A stretch of 64,000 bases of DNA from Sipunculus nudus. Taxonomy: Eukaryota; Annelida; Sipuncula; Golfingiida; Sipunculidae. Below the pieces are notes generated by a model. That model worked only from the letters and a program-made list of their open reading frames with translations, was not told the DNA's origin and ran no database searches. Of the stretch, positions 11,891-21,878 are shown piece by piece. The translations under genes and the position numbers were made by a program. Position 1 is the first letter of the stretch; every line of letters starts with the position of its first letter. The DNA lies in NCBI GenBank assembly GCA_026874595.1, contig CM049316.1, positions 46,741,695 through 46,805,694 on the forward strand. Direction: 5' to 3'.

Positions 11891-12609
11891 CTTGCATCAC
11901 TGTTATAAAATGTGCACTTACTGGAGGTGTATTTTAAGACATATACATATCAAATATCACAAAAGTTTTCCATATTCCACACTGTCTCAGTGTGTTTGAA
12001 TCAGCCACATGATCTTTGGCTGCATGCTTGCTGCCCACATGCAAGTGTATTTTGACCTTTATGCTGATAGTACAGAACCAGCAAATTTTTTTACACATTT
12101 ATCGAAGATACAGTATGGGAAACACCCGAGCCTTCTTCAAAATGCCTGGTGCTACATATTCCTCACTTATGGTACACGGAAGCCTTGGTTTAGTCTGAAT
12201 ATTGGGTCCCCTCTTTCTAGAGGTGTCACTGAAACCATATTGTGACTTGTTGTTTTATGACATTTTTCCAAGGGCCGAGTGGCAGAAAGGCGGTAAAAAT
12301 CATTGTCCACATAGGTGTGGAAATGAGGTCAGTTGGGATCTTTCCCTTCATAAGAACAACTGATTGAGTCAGGTGATAAAAAAATTGCCAGAAACAAATA
12401 TCAGTGATGAATGTATGGCAGTTCTTTCAGACCAATAAGAAAATGTAAACCCACCCACATTGTAAATGGTATATGGTTCATTACAATTTTAGCCTCATTG
12501 CAGAAATCTGAGATATGTGGACATTGTTCTATACAGCAAACTGGATACACTTCAGACATCTTCATTTTTTACTCTTTCAAGTAGAATTACACCTGCAGCT
12601 GCAGGGAGC
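11891..12609. other. Mixed unique DNA
   Basis: No gene is supported. Contains the segment 12317-12336 similar to 9500-9519, and a perfect 14-bp palindrome CCTGCAGCTGCAGG at 12592-12605 with a CAGCTG E-box core. Confidence 0.5.
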
Positions 12610-13930
12610 AGAATAGATCACACACAGCGACATGGTAAGTGGAAATGAAGGCTACCACTAGAATAGATAATGTTACTCCTGAAAGTTTGCCGGTGGGAGG
12701 CCTCTGATACATTGAAGTGTTTCAGGATGGTCACTGGGCCATTTATGCCACGATCTTTCATGGCAGAAGTGAATCCGTCTAAAGAAACAGAATTATGAAA
12801 CACAAGTTGGGAATGTGGGAAGGGCAGCATGGCCATTTAGCTGGAGGTGGTACATGGTTTTGTGAGTTATGACTTGAGTGTCCGGAGCATGCTGCGCTTA
12901 TCCCGTGCTCCAATACCAGGGCATGCACTATCGAGAAAACTTCCCACAAAACAGGCCTGAATTGATACACAAAACCAGATGTATGATGTAACTGCAGAGG
13001 TCCAAATAAATAATACACACTCAAAACAAGTCTCAAGTGTCTAGAGATTCTTGTTAATGTTTATTGCTGCCTGATAGCTTTGAAGTTGATAAGTCGTGCC
13101 ACAATGGATGAGCCGCCACGCCAGATATATGTTATAGAGCATGCTGGTGTAATGCTGTATTTTGATGGGAACAAGTTAGGAGGACCATTAGTGCTGTTTC
13201 TCCACCATACCACATATTCTGCATCTTAAAAAGCCCTCCATAAAGAATCTTTATCAGGGTTAGCTGGTAGCAGAGCTTGGGGCCGTTAATATGTGTGTCT
13301 GATTTCAAAGGAACGCAACTTACTGCACCGGGACAGGCCTAACATCTAAATAGCATCATATACTAGCTAAGGACTATAAATCGCTGGTCTGGTATGGCAG
13401 AATCAATGGGCAGGCATTTCACTGATGGGATCTCCGTCAGGCATCATGGCCAATAACCCGCTGGAAAAATGATTGTTTTACAGAAGGTACAAGACACTGG
13501 TGATGCCATCCTTAAATTGTTGTCTGGACTGGACCCCACTACTTTTGGGTATTTTATGGTGCAACTGTCTAACGTGTGATTAACTGTTGACATTTGGTCC
13601 CGTCCAAGCTTGAGAGGCCGGGATCAACATTTGTATGATCAGTCCCGGGTGGACTTGGTGGGGCTGGTCACTGCAGGGTTTGATGCTGCATCCTGGCTTA
13701 CTAGTTGTCAGATGATGCTGAGGAATGGTCGACTGGGGATGGGGCTACTGACAGGCTTACGCTGTGACACATGATGTTTACTCAGGTGTAATGTTTTATA
13801 CTGCCAGCCCTGTCAGACCGCTCCTGTCCTGTCCCATAGTCAGACAGATTTCCTACAAGAAAACTGGCCCCTCTGCCCCCTGTGTACTCACAAATTGTCA
13901 AGAAAATGTGTACCATCACCATTTGTGACA
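12610..13930. promoter_or_regulatory. Extended GC-richer unique region, candidate enhancer cluster
   Basis: About 1.3 kb of non-repetitive, CpG-retaining sequence. The densest parts are 12690-12960 and 13270-13900. Minus-strand frames of 72 and 85 codons overlap each other in different frames and have no recognised domain. It ends close to the (AT)n tract that precedes the family A element. Same character as the blocks at 7500-8770 and 46850-48240. Confidence 0.4.
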
Positions 13931-13986
13931 TGAACACGATTGACATATGAAGATATTTTTTGTCAGAAATATTGAAAATATATGTA

Positions 13987-13990
<4 letters not shown>

Positions 13991-14034
<44 letters not shown>
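13991..14034. repeat. (AT)22 microsatellite
   Basis: Pure AT dinucleotide run, 44 bp, lying about 200 bp upstream of the family A element. Confidence 0.97.
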
Positions 14035-14037
<3 letters not shown>

Positions 14038-14235
14038 TAATTAAAAAAATTAAAACAATGTATTATAACATGGTGTAGTGTATGTATATGCTTAAACTTT
14101 AATACAAGGTATTGGTATTGCGGTAATATATGGTACATGTAGAAAATCAGTGTTGCCTTCACTTTATACTGTACACTTCAGTTGTTCATGCAGTCCTGTA
14201 ACGTTATATCTGTTTTGGTACTTTTACATGTATAT

Positions 14236-15605
14236 TTTTTTTATGCCCCAGCAACAAAGTGGCCGGGGCATATAGTTTTACCCATGTCCGTCATTCTGTC
14301 CTTCCGTCATTCTGTCATTCCAAAATCAAACAGTTGTACGGACTTTTTTTCGCAATGCCTGCAGATATTGGCCTGATTTTCGGTGTGTGGGCAGATAATG
14401 ACCAGTTACAGATCAAGTTCGCGTTTCGTCCCGGTTGACCTACTTTTGACCATTTTACGGCTCCTAAATTTAGAAAATTTCATGAAAAATATAAATTTTC
14501 ATGACAAATACACATGTACTGACTTTTTTTCACAATGCCTGCAGATATTTGCCTGATTTTTTGTTTGTGGGCAGATAATGACCAGTTACAGATTGAGTTC
14601 ACGTTTAGTCCCAGTTGACCTACTTTTGAACGTTTTACGCCTCCTTAACTTAGAAAATTTCATGAAAAATAGAAATTTTCATGACAAATACACATGTACG
14701 GACTTTTATCGCAATGCCTGCAGATATTGGCCTGATTTTTGGTGAGTGGGCAGATATAGACCAGTTACAGATCGAGTGCGTGTATCGTCCCGGTTGACCT
14801 TCTTTTGACCATTTTACGGCTCTTGAACATAGAAAATTTCATGAAAAATATGAACTTTCATGACAAATACACATGTACTGACTTTTTTTTGCAGTGCCTG
14901 CAGATATTTGCCTGATTTTTGGTGTGTGGGCAGATAATGACCAGTTACAGATTGAGTTCACGTTTTGTCCCAGTTGACCTACTTTTGCCCATTTGATGGT
15001 GCTCTAACATAGAAAATTTCATAAAAAAGTGCACATGTACGGACTTTTTTTTCGCAGTGCCTGCAGATACGGGCCTGATTTATGGTGTGTAGGCAGATTA
15101 TGACCAGTTACAGATCGAGTTCTTGTTGTTTCCCAGTTGACCTACTTTTGACCATTTGACTGCTCCTGAACATAGAAAATTTCATGAAAAATAGAAATTT
15201 TCATAACAAATGCATATGTACGGACTTTTTTTTTCTCAATGCCTGCAAATACCACCGTGATTTTTTATGTGTGGGCAGATAATGACCATTACAGATCGAG
15301 TTCGCGTTTTGTCCCGGTTGACCTACTTTTGATTGTTTTACGGCTCCTAAACATAGAAATTTTCATGAAAGACAGAAATTTGTTGTGGAAAATGCACATG
15401 TATGGATTTTTTTTCACAATGCCCGCAGATACTGGCCTGATATTTGGTAAGGTAATCACCCGTTACAGATCGAGTTTGCATTTTGCCCTTGTTGACCTAC
15501 TTTTGACCATACGACACCTCCTGAACTTAAATAATTTTTCAATTTTTAACAAATGTTTCTAATTTGCCCCAGGCGGGGGCATTCGTGTCATTCTGACACA
15601 TCTAG
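14236..15605 (+). mobile_element. Family A non-autonomous element, copy 1 (tandem-core, Helitron/Helentron-like)
   Basis: Starts at a T-run followed by a hairpin (14242-14272, TATGCCCC paired with GGGGCATA, loop around ACAAAG) and a GTCCGTCATTC-type run. The body is seven tandem units, seen from GCCTGCAGAT-type anchors at 14357, 14537, 14716, 14896, 15059, 15241 and 15421, spacing about 180 bp (one of 163). The tail is hairpin TGCCCC/GGGGCA at 15565-15581, then GTGTCA-TTC-TGACAC at 15585-15599, then CTAG at 15602-15605 followed by T. A tail hairpin plus CTAG and a tandem-repeat core resemble Helitron/Helentron-derived elements of molluscs such as pearl. There is no coding capacity, so mobility would need a helper in trans. 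The units are diverged, so the copy is old. Confidence 0.75.
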
Positions 15606-15829
15606 TTTTTTTGCAGATTTAGTTACAAAGTATACACGGTACATATGCCAACCATCAATGACCACACAAAGATTTAATAATTTTTATCTAAAGCTTTCTC
15701 ATAAAATGGCTGTAGGGGGATTAGATTTGACAAAAAGGATCACTCATGTTCTGTCATGTGTGTTCCAACCAATATACTTAATACTGTTATGACCTTGAAG
15801 CAGTACTCAACATCCTTCAGTGTAGTGTT
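15606..15829. other. Unique spacer downstream of family A copy 1
   Basis: No gene or repeat recognised. Confidence 0.5.
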
Positions 15830-16690
15830 TCTTCAGTATCCGCCTGTAGTCCTTGCACCTAGTTGACTACCTCAGTCACTGCCAGTTCTACATGCTAACA
15901 ACTAACATTTCTTGCTCTTTATCATTCTATGTACCACGGTAAATTTACTTATAACCTCGTACATCTAACTTGTACATCATTATGGCCCCTTACTTAGATA
16001 TATTATTGTTAATTGTTTTATCTTCTGCAAGCAGGAATGCTGTTCCTGATACAACCTAGAACTCTCCAAACATTCACATACCTCTCTCTTTTTTTCAGGT
16101 TCCCATGTTATATTTTTTAGGCATATCTCTTCTTGAAAAATGTACCTTTAACTAATCATTGTGCCCTTTATAGCTTCCCAGTTACTTATCGTAATCCACT
16201 CAGTTCATATATAGAACCAGACCTCACTCCAATCACATTCCTATTTCTAATCTTCAACTAGAACTTGTACTAAATGCATCATCTGTTTCATATTATGTAC
16301 CAAATACATTCTTCCAAATACAAAAATCTTCATGTCATAGCCTGACCATCAATTTCCCATCTTTTGCTAGACCTTGTTCCAAATATATGACTACTTCATT
16401 TTCTCAAACCTGACATTAGTAAACAAATACTTCCCATTTTGAACAAGACCTTGTTTCAAATATTTTACTTATTTAATTTCTTGAACTAAACATGTTCCAG
16501 GTACATCTTCCTGACTTCATATCTGGAACCAGACCTTGCTACATATGTGTCTATCTGTCCAATAGCTTGAACAAATTTGTGTGTCATAGTTTTTGATTTA
16601 TGTCTTGTACTAAATAAATAATCTGTTACTAAATAAATTATCCATATTTGTATCTAGAACAGAATTTTACTCCAAATGTGTCTAGTTCTT
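15830..16690 (+). repeat. Degenerate minisatellite, left part (ACCAGACCTTG-type units)
   Basis: Variants of CCAGACCTTG, CTTGAAC and TCCAAATA recur irregularly every 55-70 bp (for example near 16215, 16370, 16445, 16525). The same pattern resumes at 19295 after the family C insertion, so the two stretches were once one array. Confidence 0.55.
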
Positions 16691-17475
16691 GCTCAGCTGA
16701 TTAACAGTCATCTTAGCTATAACGATCACTCTTTGTCCGTCATCCGTCCACCTGTCTTGGCATCTGTCTTGGCATCTGTCCGTCTGTTACCAGGCATAAA
16801 TCGTTACGGCTGTATCTAGAATCTTCTAATTTGACATCCAGGCAGGTCCATGAAAAATCTCTTTGGAAAACTGAAATTTGGTCTCTGTTACCCATATACT
16901 CAGAGCTATGGGGCTCCTAAGTACCCAACAGAATAATTAAAAATTTGATATAAAAAATCCAGTATCTGAATAACTGATGCATTGATCACCATTTTTTTTT
17001 GCATGTATATTGATTATGGAATGTTTCATCAGTTCCTGCAGACTGGTGGCGCCATCTGTGTTTTTTTCAAATTGTTATGCATTTTTTCTCTATTTTTGAG
17101 ACTTTCAAAGAAGCAGTTGTCCTTTAAACAGGTACAAACCATAACCACTGGACCTGGAATTCTACCTGACATCCAGGGAGGTCCATGGGAAATTCCCCTA
17201 GGAAACCAGAAATAATGTCACTGTGACCTATATTCTCCAAGCTGTGTTAAGGAAAATGGTTTTAACACTCTATTTTTCAATTAAATGGTAAATGATGGCA
17301 GCTGGATGTAGAAAAAGGTTGCCGTACTCTATATCTTAGGTCTTTTGGCAAAATGCATGATTTTGAGCACTCTGGGAGTCATGTTTTCCATTGTTCAAGG
17401 TTCCTTGTTGTATTCAGAAATCATGGCTGGCGAGTTGTTTTCAAGACACAAATCGTAAATGCTTGACGTAGAAAC

Positions 17476-19197
17476 TTTTTTATGCCCCCGCCACAAAGTG
17501 GCCGGGGCATATAGTTTTACCCATGTCCGTCATTCCGTCATTCTGTCAGTCCGTCATTCGGTCATTCCGAAATCAAACAGTTGTACGGAATTTTTTTCGC
17601 AATGCCTGCAGATATTGGCCTGATTTTTGGTGTGTGGGCAGATAATGACCAGTTACAGATCGAGTTCGCGTTTCGTCCCGGTTGACCTACTTTTGACCGT
17701 TTTACGGCTCCTAAACTTAGAAAATTTCATGAAAAATAGAAATTTTCATGACAAATACACATGTACGGACTTTTTTTCGCAATGCCTGCAGATTTTGGCC
17801 TGATTTTTGGTGTGTGGGCAGATAATGACCAGTTACAGATTGAGTTCGCGTTTCGTCCCGGTTGACCTACTTTTGACCGTTTTACGGCTCCTAAACTTAG
17901 AAAATTTCATGAAAAATAGAAATTTTCATGACAAATACACATGTACAGACTTTTTTTCGCAATGCCTGCAGATATTGGCCTGATTTTTGGTGTGTGGGCA
18001 GATAATGACCAGTTACAGATCGAGTTTGCGTTTGTCCCGGTTGACCTACTTTTGACCGTTTTACGGCTCCTAAACTTAGAAAAATTCATGAAAAATAGAA
18101 ATTTTCATGACAAATACACATGTACAGCCGTTTTTAGCCCTCAGCTCATAGGCTGATGGGCTATTGTCATCACCCAAGCTGTCCGTCTGTCCATCTGTCT
18201 GTCCGGTGTCTGTCCGTCTGTCCTATCCGTTCCGCCTCTGTTAAATTTTACCTTGTGAGCGGGATATCTCTAAAAGGATTCACCGTTGGAATTTTATTTC
18301 ATCAGTGAAGATGTATATTGATAAAATCTCGGTCAAGTTCGAAGATGGGTGACCTTGACCCATTTTTCTACATTTTAGAGCTGATTATAGAAAAACACTC
18401 AGAAGTTTATATCTCAGGAACCATTGTGTGGAATTTCACAAAACTTACTATGATCATTGGGACTGATGGTCTGTATGTGCTGCACAATTTTGGTGGCGCC
18501 ACCTGCAATTTCTGATTTTTTAATGAAATTTTATCAGATTTTTTCAATTTTGGCCTTTTGTGCAGGATATCTCTAAAGGTATTCAACACAGGAACTTCAT
18601 TTCTTCAGTGCTATTGCATTATATTTACAAAATCTTGGTCAAGTTCAAAGATGGGTGATCTTGACCTACTTTTCAATATCACAGAGCTTAGTATAGAAAA
18701 AAACTTAGGAGCTTATTTCTCAGGAAGCATTTGGTGGATTGTTATGAAACATGGTATATACCTCTCCAATTTAAATTTATAAATGATTATCAACTTTTGC
18801 TAATATTCTAGTTTCGCAATACAATGCTTACAGATACTGGCCTAATGTTTGGTCTGTGGGCGCTTAATGACCACTTACAGATCGAGTTCGCGTTTCGTCC
18901 CAGTTAACCTATTTTTCACCATATGACAGATCCTGAACATAGAAAATTTCATGAAAGACAGAAATTTTCATGAAAAATGCACATATATGGACTTTTTTTC
19001 ACAATGCCTGCAGATACTGGCCTGATTTTTGGTGTGTTGCTTGATAATGACCCTTTACAGATCGAGTTTGCATTTTGCCCTTGTTGACCTACTTTTGACC
19101 ATACAACACTTCCTGAACTTAAAAAATTTTACAAAATTTAACAAATGTTTCTAATTTGCCCCAGGCGGGGGCATTCGTGTCGTTCCGACACATCTAG
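17476..19197 (+). mobile_element. Family A element, copy 2, inserted in family C
   Basis: Head hairpin at 17481-17511 (TATGCCCC/GGGGCATA plus GCCAC/GTGGC, loop AAA) and CCGTCATTC run. Three 180-bp units anchored at 17604, 17784 and 17964 are nearly identical. Two further units (18826, 19006) are diverged and resemble the last units of copy 1. The tail has GTGTCG-TTC-CGACAC at 19177-19191 and CTAG at 19194-19197. It sits in a T-run of the host element (AGAAAC-T-run on the left, TTTCATAATATCC on the right) with no obvious long TSD. Itself interrupted by family B. Confidence 0.75.
18130..18811 (+). mobile_element. Family B element, nested in family A copy 2
   Basis: Begins at a T-run and hairpin 18135-18163 (TAGCCC/GGGCTA and TCAGC/GCTGA), followed by a CCGTCTGTCCATCTGTCTG run. 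The body consists of two diverged tandem units about 303 bp apart (GATATCTCTAAA at about 18264 and 18567). The end is ATTCTAG at 18805-18811, abutting the resumed family A sequence TTTCGCAATAC. It interrupts family A in its TTTTTTTCGCAA tract, so insertion was between T residues. Contains a CTCF-like core at 18495-18505. No coding frame. Confidence 0.65.
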
Positions 19198-19294
19198 TTT
19201 CATAATATCCGAGTAGATCCTTGGTACATCTATTTGCATAACGAAAAGCATACAAGTCAGCTGAGCGTCATGACCCATAGGTCACTTGTATTGT

Positions 19295-19500
19295 CATAGC
19301 CTGACTAGACATTGTTGAATACTTCAACCCATTCCAAATCTTGAACTAGATCTAGTTGTCTTACCAGATGTGTCAACCTATCTCATACCATGAACCAGAC
19401 CTTGTGCCATCCCAGTTCAGATCTTGAACCAGAGGTTTACCCCAAAGTAGTGAATTACCTACTTCTTGAACATTACCTTGTGAAAATAGGCTACCCTTCC
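19295..19500 (+). repeat. Degenerate minisatellite, right part
   Basis: AACCAGACCTTG, TCTTGAACTAGA and TCTTGAACCAGAGG recur in the same pattern as 15830-16690. TGTCATAGCCTGAC at 19293-19306 repeats TGTCATAGCCTGAC at about 16334, showing that the family C element landed inside this array. Confidence 0.6.
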
Positions 19501-21179
19501 TTGAAGAAGATCACTCAAAATGAAACAAAGGGTGTATACCTCCCTTAAGCTTGATTGAACTGTGCCTCTCATACTAGCTGTAGGCTGTTCTATTTCTGGG
19601 AACAGTGAAGCTTCCTTGTTTTGAATTCATCCCTCAGATGTCAGCACAAGTTGCAGTGCCCTATATTTTTTTAAAGCAAACATACAAACACAAAAGTGAT
19701 CTGAAATGTGATCAGCTCCAAGATTACTCAATAAGTTATAATAATATTTTTTTTAAATGTGTGGAAAGACAGATCTTTTCATAGTGCTAGTTCATCCGTA
19801 TCAAGATGCTAATACAGGGACATTTTCCCCTGCAGATGGCCTCTCTCAGTCCCATGTTTCGCTTCACAAGCATGAACATTTAATGGAAGTGTATGTGGAC
19901 TGGTAATACAATGTGGATGAGTATATAAAAATGACAGACTGTTTAAAACTGTTAATTCAGTTTCTGTAAGATTCACCTTGGGTTGGCAGAGGTGACATTT
20001 CTGTAAACAGTGGTCCTCTAGTTCTTAACTTGGCCAATACCCTATCTTGAATTTTCCTTTCTTGTCTTGCATCAGTGAATGTATATGTCTGTCTTTCTGC
20101 TTCACAGCTGAATGTTTATTGTTCTGATGTTATTGTAATGATTCCATTCCAGAAGATGATGGTTTTTAATAAAGCATTTATATCAAAAGTCACATGGATT
20201 AGTATCTACATATGCTAGACTTAATATCACTTCTGTCTGATTGACTTTGTGTATATATAGTGGCAGTTCTGGGTTGGTCATACTGCAGGAGAAAGATTTC
20301 TGTCTGATCTAATGCAGGACAGCAGAGTGCTATCACAGAAACCATGCTCAACTTCTATTATATCTGTCCAGATGATATGGCCATATATTACATTCATATC
20401 TCAATGGAGACCTCCATTTTTCATTGGCATCCAGGGAGCGGGCCATATTTCAGTCATCTCTTTCAAGATAACAGGCTGTGTATTCATCATACCTGTCTGT
20501 TACAGCCCAGCAGTCTTGTACACACTGCAGGGTGCTGAAGGAGCGGCTGGCCCAGCCGGCCTCAGTGTTACCACCCCGTATGTCGTTATAGAATAAAAAA
20601 AACTCTGGGGAAATTAAACCCTGTTCCCAGGCCTTCAAAATTCATCATATCTTTTTAAATCCTCATAGGGGAGAGGTCATGGAATTTCCACATTAAGCTT
20701 TATAAAAAATGTAAGCTTACTGTAATTTGTGTATCAGCTGTAGATTATATATATTGTTCTCATATTTATTTATTTGGCCTGTTTTCAGTCTCAACCTTTA
20801 ACATTTGGTAATAAAAACTGACTTATTTTTTGTACCATGTACCTACTTGATGACTTCAACAAATAACAAGAGTGTGAATTATTGACTTGAGATCTGACTG
20901 TCTGTGAGTGATATTGGAAAAGGAAAATGTGTTCTCATAGTTTGCTGTGCATGATACCTTATATGTTTTATTATTGGTTTCAATTCAATTTTATGAACAG
21001 GTTGATGTAAAAGAAAATAGGGGTTTATTCTGTCACATGACTGAAGCGTGAGAGATACTATAATTTCAGCATGGTCCCACTGGTCTATTTCTGGTAAAAA
21101 TTACAAAAAAAATATATTTTTTACTAGAATGGGTGGATGAAATTTCCTGAAATATTGAATGGATCTTGGAGAGCTTTGT
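19501..21179. other. Unique DNA without gene
   Basis: Moderately AT-rich. The 94-codon frame at 20312-20596 overlaps two other frames in the same stretch and is not supported. The patch at 20260-20640 is somewhat GC-richer and may be another non-coding block. Confidence 0.5.
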
Positions 21180-21184
21180 CTTGT

Positions 21185-21878
21185 ATGGAAGACTGGTGGC
21201 ACCACCTGCACTAATTTTCTGTCTAATTTCTCTGACTTAAGTCACCTGAGCTGCATAGCGTTCATGCTCTGTGTGTAGGCCATCTCATCATCATGTCATC
21301 CATTAACAGATAAAACTGGTGACCTTGATGTACAAGGCCATATCAGACAAAATGTAAAATTTTTGTGAACCTGATAACTTTGCACATTTTCTCCTCAGAT
21401 TTGATGGACAAAATGTTTCAACCAAGAAGACTTTGAAAACTTGTGACCTTGGCCTTTATCTTGAAGGTCAATATAGCTGAATTATACTTAGTCTGCAGTG
21501 TTTTTGTGATGCAAAAACTTTGGAGGTATTGTATGTGTTCCCCAGATTTTACTAACAAGTTGTTTCCATCAAGTTCTTTGATGATTTTGAATACTGGTGA
21601 CCTTGATCATATTCTTTCCTTGTACAACCTGTATAGACCAGTTGTAATTTGATTCAGTCTGCACATATGTGTGATTAATCACTTAAGGAAGAACCATGTC
21701 ACCTCAGGTGTCAGAATGTCCAGTTCTTCAAACCAGTGCTTTAGAAATCTTGTCCTTCTATTCATGATTGGATTCAGTGTTCATATATCTGTGTGACACA
21801 TGACTTAAGGAAGAACCCTGTAGTATAATAATGTTATGCTAGTCAGCTGAGCAACATGACCCATGGGTCACTTGTTTC
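21185..21878 (+). mobile_element. Family C 3' portion
   Basis: Starts with ACTGGTGGCACCACCTGCA-type sequence. It contains TGGTGACCTTGAT segments and an internal duplication (GATTCAGTCTGCACATATGTG near 21652 against GATTCAGTGTTCATATATCTG near 21772). It ends with CAGCTGAGCAACA, the perfect 14-bp palindrome TGACCCATGGGTCA at 21857-21870, and CTTGTTT. The 5' head is missing, so this is a 5'-truncated or divergent copy. Confidence 0.6.

Larger units (their letters stand above)
16691..19289 (+). mobile_element. Family C element copy, split by nested elements
   Basis: The head is a decayed hairpin (16691-16717, GCTCAGCTGA against AGTCATCTTAGC) followed by a GTCCGTCATCCGTCC run. The body contains GGAGGTCCATG-type segments in two tandem copies (anchors 16838 and 17166, about 328 bp apart). 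It is interrupted at about 17475 by family A and resumes at 19198. The tail has CAGCTGAGCGTCATGACCC then GACCCATAGGTC (19272-19283) and ACTTGT. It contains a CTCF-like core at 17048-17058. Non-coding. Excluding the insert, the element is about 0.88 kb. Confidence 0.65.

Noticed and set aside
15239-15562. 107-codon frame
   Set aside because: Lies in the tandem units of the family A element; the peptide repeats reflect the DNA repeat and other units are not open in that frame.
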